A stretch of DNA of 64,000 nucleotides from Galeopsis tetrahit (Eukaryota > Streptophyta > Magnoliopsida > Lamiales > Lamiaceae). Location of the stretch: assembly GCA_963675135.1 (NCBI GenBank), contig OY776130.1, positions 27,706,001-27,770,000 of the forward strand, read 5' to 3'. The notes below the pieces were generated by a model that made no database searches, was not told where the DNA came from, and worked only from the letters and a program-made list of their open reading frames with translations. A program made the translations under genes and the position numbers. This document shows positions 21,481 to 31,574 of the stretch, in pieces; positions within the stretch are counted from its first letter, which is position 1; each line of letters opens with the position of its first letter.

Positions 21481-21659
21481 ACATCATGAAAGGAAAAAAA
21501 AAAAGTTAAAAAAGAAAAGAAAAATTGGACCTTCTGAACTTTCATAAAAAATTACATATGAAGAATTAGGGCTTGATTCACACCAACAAGCTGTAATCAC
21601 TCTATGGCATAGATTGATAACTTAATAGTTGAACTTTGTTAATATAAATTGGAGAACTT

Positions 21660-22330
21660 GAATTGCTTTTTTTTTTATATAGGTTTACAAGATCAAAGTT
21701 AAATGTCAATACAATTCAAGCTAAAAAAACTAATGATCTTCAATCCAAGACGGATCGCCACAGTCGTTGCCCTATCCAATCGTGAGGAAGAGGAAAACGA
21801 GTGTATCTTTTCCTCCACATGAACGTCCAGGTCTCCATTCTCAATACGAGACAACTCCACACTAAGGTGTTCTCATATCAATAAATAGGAAAAAAAGAAC
21901 AAAGCTCCACTGATACCATGATCCTACCAAACCATCAAACCACTCAAAAAAGTCCCACACAAGGGAAGAGAAAGCCCCATAGTCCCACGCAGGGGAAGAC
22001 AGACAAAAACAAGAACTAAACAAATGAAGAGAAAATAAGAACTAAACAACTGAGCCGAAGCACCCGAGCGCAAGAACTAGAAAAATAAAAGCAACAAGTA
22101 AATTGAAACTAAAACGGGATCAAGGATAAATCCCCTGAACGGTCACCATGGCTCCGTAAGGGTAATCTATCTGTTGATCCCATCAAAAGATTAGGTAAAA
22201 ACTACATAAAATGAAGAAACAAACGAAAGAGCATCCGAGACAAACCCGATAAAGCGGCGACGGTTATCGGTGGAGGTGGGCGACGACGACAAGGCGACAG
22301 TGGAAAGATCTAACAACTACCGGTCCTTCT
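21660..22330 (-). repeat. Dispersed repeat, also found at 48515-49008
   Basis: Starts with a T-run (21667-21676) followed by AGGTTTACAAGATCAA, CTTCAATCCAAGACGGATC and, further on, ACGAGACAACTCCACACTAAGGTGTT. The same words in the same order occur from 48515 (T-run, AGGTCACAAGATCAA, CTTCAATCCACGTTGGATC, ACGAGACAACACACCACACTAAGATAT). Read on the minus strand it ends in poly(A), as LINE-type retroposons do. The class is not established. Confidence 0.45.
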
Positions 22331-24900
22331 GATTCATTTTACAGATGTACACGAGGGGAAATGGAGGATTTGACCGAGGGATCGGAACGAAACAACAACG
22401 AAAAAAAAAAGAGAAGTGCGTGTAATCGCAAACACTAGTGTGTGTAAATCGCACACACTCTGCATGAAAACACACACACTAAATCGTACACACTCCGCGT
22501 GAAAAAACATACACTGAATTGCACACACTATCGCACCCACAATCGCACACACTTACATTGGCGAACTTGAACTTGATAATGCAATAGACAATGATCAAAT
22601 TCCATAAGCGACAATGAACAAGATGGATGACTTGGTTAAGACGGAAACATAAAGTGCCACCATCAACACATTCCAATACCCTTTTACCCCCTTCGTTTTT
22701 GCAAGGTATAGTAGTCATTTCAAGCGTACCAACCACCATTATCATCAACCTATCCCTCCATAACTCAGCTCTCCCCAATTTAAAACTTTTCCCCATTTTC
22801 TCTGTGATAGAAAAAAATCTCTAAGACAATGTAGATGACAATCCCAATCTCCTACCATTTCTAACCACATGTTTATTATGGAAGTCGGTTTCTGACCTAA
22901 ATGCTAATATGATGTTTTTTTGCCCCGTACTAATCAAGTTTTTTTGGAAAGATCCATTGAACCTGATCAGACCTGCGAAAAAATCGCGAATTTTTAGCCA
23001 TTTGTCAAATATACTAGGGTAAATAACTATTAGATTCATTTCACTCCTACTTTTCTCTAATAGAGTCTATCTGAATTTTTTGTGTCTAATAGATTCAAAT
23101 TGAATTTTATAAGACAATTATGCCCTTTTCTTAATTTGAACAATTTTCAAATCATTAATTCATATAATTAAGTCAACTTAAACATCTAATCACCTCTTAA
23201 GAGCCCATTCTCGAAAATTGCGTGATTTCAGCACATTCTAAAATTTAAATCTTTCCTAAAAAGTAGGTATCTCCAATTAATTCGTTTAAATTTGTTAAGC
23301 TTAGAGATTCTAGTTTTCTGCATTTCATTCCACCGATTCTCAAGACAGACTCTACATTTTCCGGCGGCGAAGAAGACGATCGACTGCATCAGGTACTACG
23401 ATCATCTGCATGCTTCCTTTAATCTTAATTGTTCCTGTCGAGAGTGTAGATTAAATTGCATATAACGTTATGCATAATTCAAAATATGATTATTAAGTTG
23501 CATATCACGTTATGCATAATGCATTCGATTGAAGTATGATGACTATTTTGCATATCACATTAATCACATGCTCCAATTTTTGCACTATTTTATGCATAAC
23601 ATTATGCACTATTTTTGCATATCACATTTCGGGAACTGATCCAGATTCCATAAGAAAGCAAATCAGGTCTCGCAAATCACAAAAATCAACCACAACGCAT
23701 ACGCATTGGGTACTAGATTGGTTAATCGATAGTGTAGAAAAATGTAAAGAATCACAACCCACAATACGATAATCATCCTATAAGGGTTTATTTTTTATGA
23801 TGGAACAGAGACCTTCCTTGACAAGGGCTGTTGAGCTTCATCATTCTTGCACCACAAACAAAATTAGGCAGATTAACAAGAGAAGAGAGACTGAGGAATT
23901 TTGAAATTGGTATATTCCAACTAGAAAATAATAATAATAAAAAAAAACCAATATTACCTAGTCATAAATCCGATCTCCATTGTCGATCATGATAGCAAGA
24001 TCAGCAACATCAAAAACAAAAAAATGAATAGGAAAAGAAGTAGGAGTGAGCGCCGCGCGCAGCAATCTGCAACTCCGTCAGCCGCCGCCGCCTGTAACTC
24101 CCTCGGCTGCGATCTGCAAATTCGTCGGCTGCAGTCTGCAAATCCCTCGACCGATCTGCAAATCCTCCTCTTCTGGTCGCCTACCCGTCGCGCCTTGTGT
24201 GAAGACGAAGGGTCCAGTCGTCCCGGGCACGCTGCCGCTGACTCATCACCACTGGTTCGAATTTCCGACAATGGAGTAAGAAAAAACAAGATTTGTCATG
24301 GCGATGGTGGGTTTCTTCGATTTTGGTTTGATGATTTTGATGATATGATGGAGAAATTAAAATGCTAGATACTTATAATTCAGCTGATTTTAATTTGATT
24401 ATTTTGATGATATGATGATATGGATTTCCTATTTTGATTACTGCACTGATCGATTCAACGAAATGAAATCTAAGAAACTGAATTTGGGAATTTTCGATAA
24501 TATGCCCTATAATTCAGGAATTGATGAGCTGCACATATTCAGGAATTTAAAAGCACAAATTCAGAAATTTAAAATTTAATTTATTGATTAATTTTTAAAA
24601 ATAATGAATTATATGTATATTAAAGGTAATCTTGATTTTTAACTCTAATTTGAACCTATTAAAAACTTTAAAAAATTGTAGTTTCTATTTATTTAATGGA
24701 CTCTAATGATGATTCTATTCATAAACAATCTCAATATACTAATATTTCACCGGTACCTGTTAAATATATAGCACATAGACAATAAATTAGAGTATTATTA
24801 CTAACACTCCAAAACACTATACATAACTCATAATTAAAAAAATTCACACCCCTGTGGGTCTTACACTAGTTTAGTAAATAAATACTGTAATAAATAATTT
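22331..24900. other. Intergenic region without a supported gene
   Basis: AT-rich. It holds CA-rich microrepeats (22440-22560), imperfect copies of GCATATCACGTTATGCATAAT (23455-23630), and a GC-rich patch with repeated TCTGCAAATC (24040-24200) that opens ORFs on both strands. None of these ORFs shows a recognisable domain. A GC-rich segment at 23340-23395 followed by CAG/GTACTA could be a leader exon of an unknown or decayed transcript; this is speculative. Confidence 0.5.
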
Positions 24901-25688
24901 ACTGCTCATTTCTATCTTATCCCCCTATTTACTACGGAGTACTACCTTCTCTTTCATTTAACCCTTAAACCGCCAAATTCTGCAGTTCGTCAATTTCTGT
25001 ACGTTGAGCTAAATCCCCGCCTGCCTTACCTAAAACTTTCAAAACCCATCTTTGATTTTGTAAAAGGTATCAATATTTTTCGTTTAATTCACAAATCTGA
25101 ACTCTGAAGTCTAGTTTTTTTCTTTCTTTTTTTTTTTTTTGTGAGAAAGATTCAATCGTTTTTGTTTAGTTCAGTAATGGGAAATTTGTGGGAATGCCAC
25201 TCTCAAATTTTCATTTATTTATTTTTTTGGGGATTTTTGTAATTTCCCATATTTGCTTTAATTTTTGAAGATCATGGCATGAATTGCTAGTCACATGAGA
25301 GGCGTTTATGATGAATTGAATGTTAATTTTGTTTGCAAGACCTGCTCCTTCAGTACATTTGTTCTGCTTGATTATGAGGCTTTGATTTTAATTTGAACTG
25401 CTTAATTATGTCATGAAGTATATGTTCTTCTTAAATTGAAGTGCTTAATGGTTATTATGCTGTGCTTGACAGAATGCGTAGCAATCATGAAAACAAGTTG
25501 TGGATTTTCTTGGATAACGAGGCGGCCCGATCTTCCCTCATTCATGTATGTGTTTTCTACCTATGAAGTTACTGATTTACAGGCTACGATTTTAGATCAC
25601 TTGTGTGAGTTACCATAGGCAGTCTCTATGATATAGATTTTTTCTACCATAATAGAAAGCATGTGTGTTGAAGATACTTCACAATTTA

Positions 25689-25975
25689 GGGGGCGTTTGG
25701 TTCAAATTCTTCAATGGGAATGGTAATGAGAATGATGGCTACATTGTTCTAATCTTGGAATAAGTTAAGACTAAAATTGATTGTTGGTTAAGGAATAGTG
25801 GAATGATTGGGGAGAAATGATTATAGGATTGGACGTAGTTAATGAAGAGGGGTAATGATTAATTTATTTTGAGTCTCATTCGTACGAAATATGATGAATG
25901 TGAGTTGATCATCTTTTATTCTCATTAACCATTCCAATTACCCTATATTCATTTCCATTACTCTATACGATGGTA
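25689..25975. repeat. MITE-like repeat with GGGGCGTTTGGTTC end
   Basis: Begins GGGGGCGTTTGGTTCAAATTC, a common terminus of plant non-autonomous DNA elements. The GGGAATGGTAATGAGAATGA stretch near the start is mirrored by CTCATTAACCATTCCAATTACC near 25920-25945. A matching outer terminus and TSD were not found, so the ends are uncertain. Confidence 0.35.
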
Positions 25976-26176
25976 TAAACTATATATGTCGGAGTATGCT
26001 GTTTCTTGATACTGACGTGTCCTTGAATTATCTCTGCCGTTCATTCTCTAATTTTCTTGAGGAACGTTAAAGGATCAAAGAATGGAAGGTTTTCACTTAT
26101 TAGATGCTCGTGAAAGAATTGCAAATTTTCTACTTTTCTATAGTTGAGACAGTAAAATGCTCAAGGATACATAGGT

Positions 26177-26288
26177 GGTGTTTGCAAACTCTACAGAGTG
26201 AACCGGAATTACTTTTTTTCAAAAGCTAGATACTAGCCCTCCCAACTTTTGAAAAAAAAAATTATTCTTGTAGAGTTTGCCAAACACC
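26177..26288. repeat. Small MITE with TIRs GGTGTTTG(G)CAAACTCTACA
   Basis: The left end GGTGTTTGCAAACTCTACAGA and the right end TGTAGAGTTTGCCAAACACC are inverted copies of each other (one-base indel), enclosing about 70 bp. The size fits a MITE or solo foldback. The TSD is unclear. Confidence 0.6.
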
Positions 26289-27546
26289 GATAGTTTCCTT
26301 GAACTCATAAGATAGTGAGGCAATAAATAAAAATCTCAAGAAGAGGAACTTATTTAGATACACCGGAGAAGAAACTTTCATTTATCACCAAAGAAAATTA
26401 AAGTTCAATTTAATGCTGGGATTATGTTTGTGAATTTAAAATCCTGATTTATTTTTTCGGTTTGTTTGAGGAGAGGATATTTCTTGAAACCAATATAACA
26501 CATGCATGTTGGCACCTGGCTTCTCTTATTTTTCCCCAACGCCACCTCTCGTTTTATCTTTAATATTCATGCATATTCTTTGGTTACGACTTCTCCAATG
26601 TCATTCAAAAACGTTTCCTTGAAAGCTGCCACCAAACGTCCCACTCACTTTTGTCACTTTCTCTCTGACCCCACCTATTTTTTAAAGAAATTATTATCGA
26701 GAAAAGAAGCAAACTCAGGCACCGCCAGATTTTGACGTCAGCGTTTGGTGAAACGCATTAAATGTTCCTTATCCTTGGCGATAAATAGGGCGTTTTATTT
26801 CTTCTATTCTTTGGAGCAATCTCTAAGTGAATAACTTTCTTGCATAGTCATTCAAGTTAAGTTTTTCTTAATCTTCTTTAGAATCCGCATATTCTGTAGT
26901 TTCTTCTAATGTCTTAAATTCTTCTTGCAATTTCTTTAGTAAGTCTCTGCCAATTCAATTTGCATTCAATGTGGCCGACTCTTTGAGCCATTGCTTGGTT
27001 TTGTATAATGCCTCATGAATTTGGCCTAATCATCCGTTATTGATAGTGTATATGCTATTTTTTCAGGTGCAATTGTTTGTATTTCTTTTTACTTTGAGTT
27101 AAAATGGTTTACTTATCGGTTTCCAAATCTTTGGAATTTCATGTTAATTATGTTACTACTGTATTTTTTCTAGATCCAGTTGATTAGATGGTGCATTCAT
27201 CCTCCACTCTGATGTTGCACCTGAATTTTATAACACATTTTGTTATAATTGTGTTTTTGGGCTTTGCCGTTGCCAGAATTGCCTTTCTATTTTCAATCCA
27301 TTGCTTATAACTTTCCAATTCTGCTTGTCACATTAATTTCAGATTTGTAATAAGTTAGACAAAAACTTGCATGAACTTGGTTAACGTGAACTCCACTTGG
27401 TCCAAATATAGTTCACGTTCACACAAGTGTTGCTCAAAGAGATTTTTGGTATATAATCAGAATATATTTCTGAATTGCATCTAAAGTGAATGTCTTAAAC
27501 AAATCTTGATTTCCTTTCCTCTAATTCTCTGACAGATCAGTAGCAA

Positions 27547-28979
27547 ATGGAAGCAAGACCACGTCTGAAACGTCTTATTGTCACAGGTCCGAAAAAGCAC
27601 GTGCCCAAACACAGCCTAAATGAGACTGAAGAAGCAGGGGGCGATATTCAACCGCCAAATTGTGAAGCACAAAGTCAAGTACTGTACAAAGTTAATGAAA
27701 ATATAGAGCTTCTTTGTCGGGACAGTGGCTTGCGAGGCTGCTGGTTCAGGTGCAAAGTTTTACAGGCTTCAGCAAAGCGTCTAAGGGTTCAGTATTACGA
27801 TATCCAAGATGCTTCTGGACCTGGGAAACTCGAGGTATGTATGTAAAAGCATTTATTTTCATAATTAACTTGTACTTCCAAAACTCATGATTAATTTGAA
27901 TGGATAAAAACTTCTATGAACTTGGTTCATAGAAGTTTTATAGTGAAGTCAGTAATATTATTTAGCATACAAAGTATCACTGATTAGTGATTTTGAGAAG
28001 AAAAACACACTTAAAATCAAGCATTTTTTAAAATGTGATACTTCGTATACCAAACAAAATTACTTTGAAGAAGAGAGTTTTGAATGAGTTAATTGTAGGA
28101 ATGGGTTCCGGCAAGCAGAGAAGCAGGTCCTGATAAAATGGGTCTGAGACGAGCTGATCGCCTCACTGTCAGGCCGTGGCCTCATCCCAATTCCGCGGAT
28201 GTAAGATTTGAGGTTGGAGCAGCAGTGGATGGCTGGTGGTGCGATGGCTGGTGGGAAGGCTTTGTAATTGGATGCGACACGTTATCAAAAACTCGACTTC
28301 AGATTTATTTCCCGGGTATGTATTATCATTAGGGTAACACTTCAGCTCACACAACTGGTGCAATTTTTAACCCAATTTTGACCAAAATAATTCAATAAAG
28401 CTGTTTCTTCATATTCTTTCGCGAATCATAGAAAAAACGGTTGGAAGTATCAACTCATATGATAAAAACACTAGTTGTGTATTGAAAAGATACTAATATT
28501 ATTCAGCCTACAAACTAAAACTAATACTAATACTTTTATTTTGTGTGAAATCCTGCAAATAATTCTGACTCCTTATTATCATCTGTTGCTTCTTCAATGT
28601 GAACATAATAATCACATTTCTACTGCATTTGATCCATTTAATTGCAGGCGAGAACATGTTCAGGACAATGGAGACGAAAAATTTAAGAATGTCGAAAGAT
28701 TGGATTGACAACCGATGGGTCGATGTAATGGCAAAGCCTGATATTCTGACTGTCATAACAGCAGGCCTCAACCCCATGCCTAAGGTCTCGCTTCCTATAC
28801 TTAGTGGTACCAGCGGAGTTCCGGAATCTTCTGAAGCTCGTGTAGGCGTTAATCAGCAGTTGGCGACGTGTTCGTCTTCTTCAGCTAGCAGGAAAACTGG
28901 GCAAGAGATGAATATAAAGCAACTGCTTAATGTTAGAGAAAATGAAGACTGGTCGCATAAAGATGGTGTAAACAAGTAA
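27547..28979 (+). CDS. Agenet/Tudor-like domain protein, 3 coding exons
   Basis: Exons by GT-AG rule and reading phase: 27547-27834, 28099-28315 and 28648-28979. Joined they make 278 codons plus stop, with no internal stop. Exon 1 carries the first Agenet-like unit (LYKVNENIELLCRDSGLRGCWFRCKVL...RVQYYDI). Exon 2 carries a second one (VRPWP..., FEVGAAVDGWWCDGWWEGFVIG, then IYFPG). Exon 3 starts with the matching segment ENMFRTMETKNLRMSKDW. Tandem Agenet units are plant Tudor-like domains, which in known members bind modified histone tails. The protein resembles the C-terminal half of plant BAH-Agenet proteins but has no BAH domain. The final TAA overlaps a strong donor-like GTAAG (28976-28980), so a longer splice form is possible. 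The tail after the Agenet pair is Ser-rich and unrecognised. Confidence 0.75.
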
Positions 28980-29126
28980 GATATCCATCAGTTTTATATA
29001 TGTGTACTTTTATTTTGGAGAAATTTGCAATGTTATTATCAACGACTTAATGTATTTGTTTTTGGTTTGTTGAGTTAGATTTATGTTGATGCAAATGATT
29101 ATATTTCGAGACGACTTTTGCATGAT

Positions 29127-29428
29127 AAATAAGGGTTGGCACAAAATCGAATTTTCGAATTGAACTGACAAATTTCGGTTAAATTCCATCGGCTAAACGG
29201 TTTGGTTGTAATTTTTCAAAGAAATCGGTTTTCAATTTTGGTTCAGTTTTTATTTTATAAAAAATGCATAAATCGAACAAATTGAATTACTTTATGGAGT
29301 ATAGATTAAAAGGATATACTTATTTATTTAATTATTGATACTATATTAAAAAAATGTAATGATTAGAGTGTTAATTTTGATTTGGTTGAAAACGGTCTAG
29401 AATCAAATCGACTAAATGTCCACCCCTA
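29127..29428. repeat. hAT-type MITE, TAGGGGTGGGCAC-like ends
   Basis: TAAGGGTTGGCACAAAATCGAA on the left and AAATGTCCACCCCTAA on the right are imperfect inverted ends around an AT-rich body with AAATCGG and TTCGGTT words. The same family starts at 63229. The TSD is degraded. Confidence 0.55.
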
Positions 29429-29742
29429 ATGCTAGATAGATATCGAACTTTCGAATTGTTGTAAAAAAATGACCTCAATCAAATTTGAGGGTAAAAGTGG
29501 GGGTATTTCTGCCATTTTCATATATCGAAAATGAAAATGGTTTTCTTTCTTATTTAATATTCAACCAACATATCACAACAATAAAAATGTTGAAGTAGAA
29601 AAAACCTGAATGATGATCATCAAATATTAATAAATTATTAATATTAGAAAATTAAGAAAACTTGATTAAAAAAGAAAATGAAAAAGATTAAGACAATTAT
29701 GTGAAAACGTTGTCGTATCCAACGAGAATATAATTAAAAAAC

Positions 29743-29815
29743 AGCCGTCTGTGGGAATCGAACCCACGACCACGTGGTTAAAAGCCACGCGCTCTACCAG
29801 CTGAGCTAAGACGGC
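29743..29815 (-). tRNA. tRNA-Lys (anticodon UUU)
   Basis: On the minus strand a full cloverleaf: acceptor GCCGTCT paired with AGACGGC, D-arm GCTCAGCTGGTAGAGC, anticodon loop CTTTTAA (anticodon TTT), and TTCGATT T-loop. There is no intron. A six-T terminator follows. The 72-nt body is identical to the copy at 41318-41390; the base in the discriminator position is T here but G there. No encoded CCA, as expected for a nuclear gene. Confidence 0.95.
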
Positions 29816-30118
29816 ACTTTGATAAGTTTTGTTTTATGTTTTAAATAATTAGATAATCATGGAATAGAAATATAAAAAGACACTTTATACATACTTATAT
29901 TTGACGTGGAGTGTACAATACTATGATAACATAATTTAGGATTCTAAATTATGACAACTAAAGACGAGAGTTGCGTCTAATATTAGACAATATCTCGCTT
30001 CAAACATGGGATTGCTAGCTCCATTTTTGTTTTTGTTTTGTTTTTTTTAAAGATTTCGTGCTTATTTTTACTTTGCTATATGATTTTTCTTCATAATTCG
30101 ATAACTTCAATACAAATT

Positions 30119-30121
<3 letters not shown>

Positions 30122-30172
<51 letters not shown>
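30122..30172. repeat. (TA)n microsatellite
   Basis: About 25 TA units in a row, followed by ATTAAAACATCATTTATTGTAGAATGAAAA, a word that recurs at 35082 and 37960. It lies next to the insertion point of the gag-only element, whose TSD is TATAT. Confidence 0.95.
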
Positions 30173-30178
<6 letters not shown>

Positions 30179-30211
30179 CATCATTTATTGTAGAATGAAA
30201 AATATATATAT

Positions 30212-31186
30212 TGTAAACACAAATTCGTGAATTAAATATAAAACGCGAAAATGCGAACAATTTTATTTAATTTCGGATTAAACCGATCAATATTGCGGGT
30301 TACCATCTCTAATTTCTCCTATATTCTCTCTTCTTGAACTTCACTTGAACTTCTTGAGCTTTTGGAGCTGGATCCGCAGCTGAATCCTTTCTGATCTTGT
30401 ATTTGGGGCTTTTATAACGTTAATCCAAAGGCTTAGCACCGTATTTTTGGATTAAACGCTGAATTTAGGGACTTTTTGGATGAACGTCGTTGAAGATCGT
30501 TCTTGAACTTGGGACTTTGTAACGCTAATCCAAGGGCTTCACGCCGTATTTGGGATTAAACGTTGATTTTCGGGACTTATCGGGACATTTCCGTTGAAGA
30601 TCCACAAAGAACGCCTTGAAGAAACGCCGAATCGAAGAGGCTTAGCACCTTGATCTCCACTCGAACACTGCTTCTTGCTGCTTTGCACGAAGAACGTCTT
30701 GAAGAAACGCCGAATCGAAGAGGCTTAGCACCTTGATCTCCACTCGAACACTGCTTCTTGCCGCTTTGCACGAAGAACGCCTTTGAAGATCCTCCACTTG
30801 CTGAAGAACACTCTAAAATCTCTACAGAGAATTTTAGAGCCTTGAATGTTTCTGATTTTTTGATTCCGAAATGAATGAAATGAGGCCTCTATTTATAGGT
30901 GTAGGCCTGGAGATATTTGTGCAAGTGGTTAGGGCTTTAATTCAAAATTTTGAATTACTTGATGGGCTAAGAATACCCTATTTGGGCTTGATTTGATTTG
31001 TTGGACTTTAGAGGCCCATCTTCATTTATGGGACTTTTAGAGGTCCGTCTTCATTTATCGGACTTTAGAGGCCCGACTTCATTTATCGGACTTTAGAGGC
31101 CCGATTTGAATTTGTTGGACTTTAGAGGTCCGACTTGATTTGTTGGGCTTTGGAGGCCCACATTAATTAAATTTTGTTTGTCTACA
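30212..31186 (-). repeat. 3' LTR of element D (975 bp)
   Basis: Contains an 83-bp unit in tandem (about 30605-30690 and 30688-30775; AAACGCCGAATCGAAGAGGC in both). It also holds about six degenerate copies of a 28-bp unit with GGACTTTAGAGGCCCGACTT (31005-31160). Minus-strand TATA-like CTATAAATAG at about 30889-30898. Confidence 0.9.
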
Positions 31187-31574
31187 AATTGCCCCCTCGC
31201 ATTTCGTTCACGAGAACGTTTGTCTTTGATGTGGACGAATTGCGAATTACTTTCAAATGATTTTCCACATGCGAGCCAAGAGTGACTATTTTTTAACTAC
31301 TTTTGACAACGTAGGAATTTAATTATTTAACCACTTAAAATGTCTTTAGTGGAGTAAGTAAACAGTTTAACCACATGTATTTACCTTTGGTGGTTGTCGT
31401 ACACAGTTTAGACTCGTGCGGACCAGGAGTAATAAGCAGTTTAGTCTCATGCATCATTGAGCAAGAAGCAGTTTAGGCTCATGCGTTCTTGGAGCAACAA
31501 GCAGTTTGGACTCATGCGTTTATGGAGCAACAAGCAGTTTAGGCTCATGCGTCTATGGAGCATACTTGTTTTCT

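Larger units (their letters stand above)
24960..27546 (+). other. Probable 5' leader and long leader intron of the Agenet gene
   Basis: CT-rich sequence at 24960-25065 ends TTGTAAAAG/GTATCAAT, a good donor. The only strong acceptor before the coding start is CTCTGACAG at about 27534. This would give a leader intron of about 2.5 kb. It contains two MITE-like pieces (25689-25975 and 26177-26288) but no coding exon that I can support. Confidence 0.4.

Noticed and set aside
22334..22796. Overlapping minus-strand ORFs with Cys- and Val-rich products
   Set aside because: They are translations of CA/TG-rich microrepeats; no domain, no codon character.
24024..24368. ORFs on both strands in a GC-rich patch
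   Set aside because: Repeated TCTGCAAATC words explain the open frames; products are Ser/Arg/Ala-rich without a known domain.
26502..26735. 77-codon ORF upstream of the Agenet gene
   Set aside because: Lies in the probable leader intron; no domain and not supported by splice sites.
30122..30172. (TA)n tract as an origin or matrix attachment site
   Set aside because: Long TA microsatellites are common in plants; nothing further supports a function.
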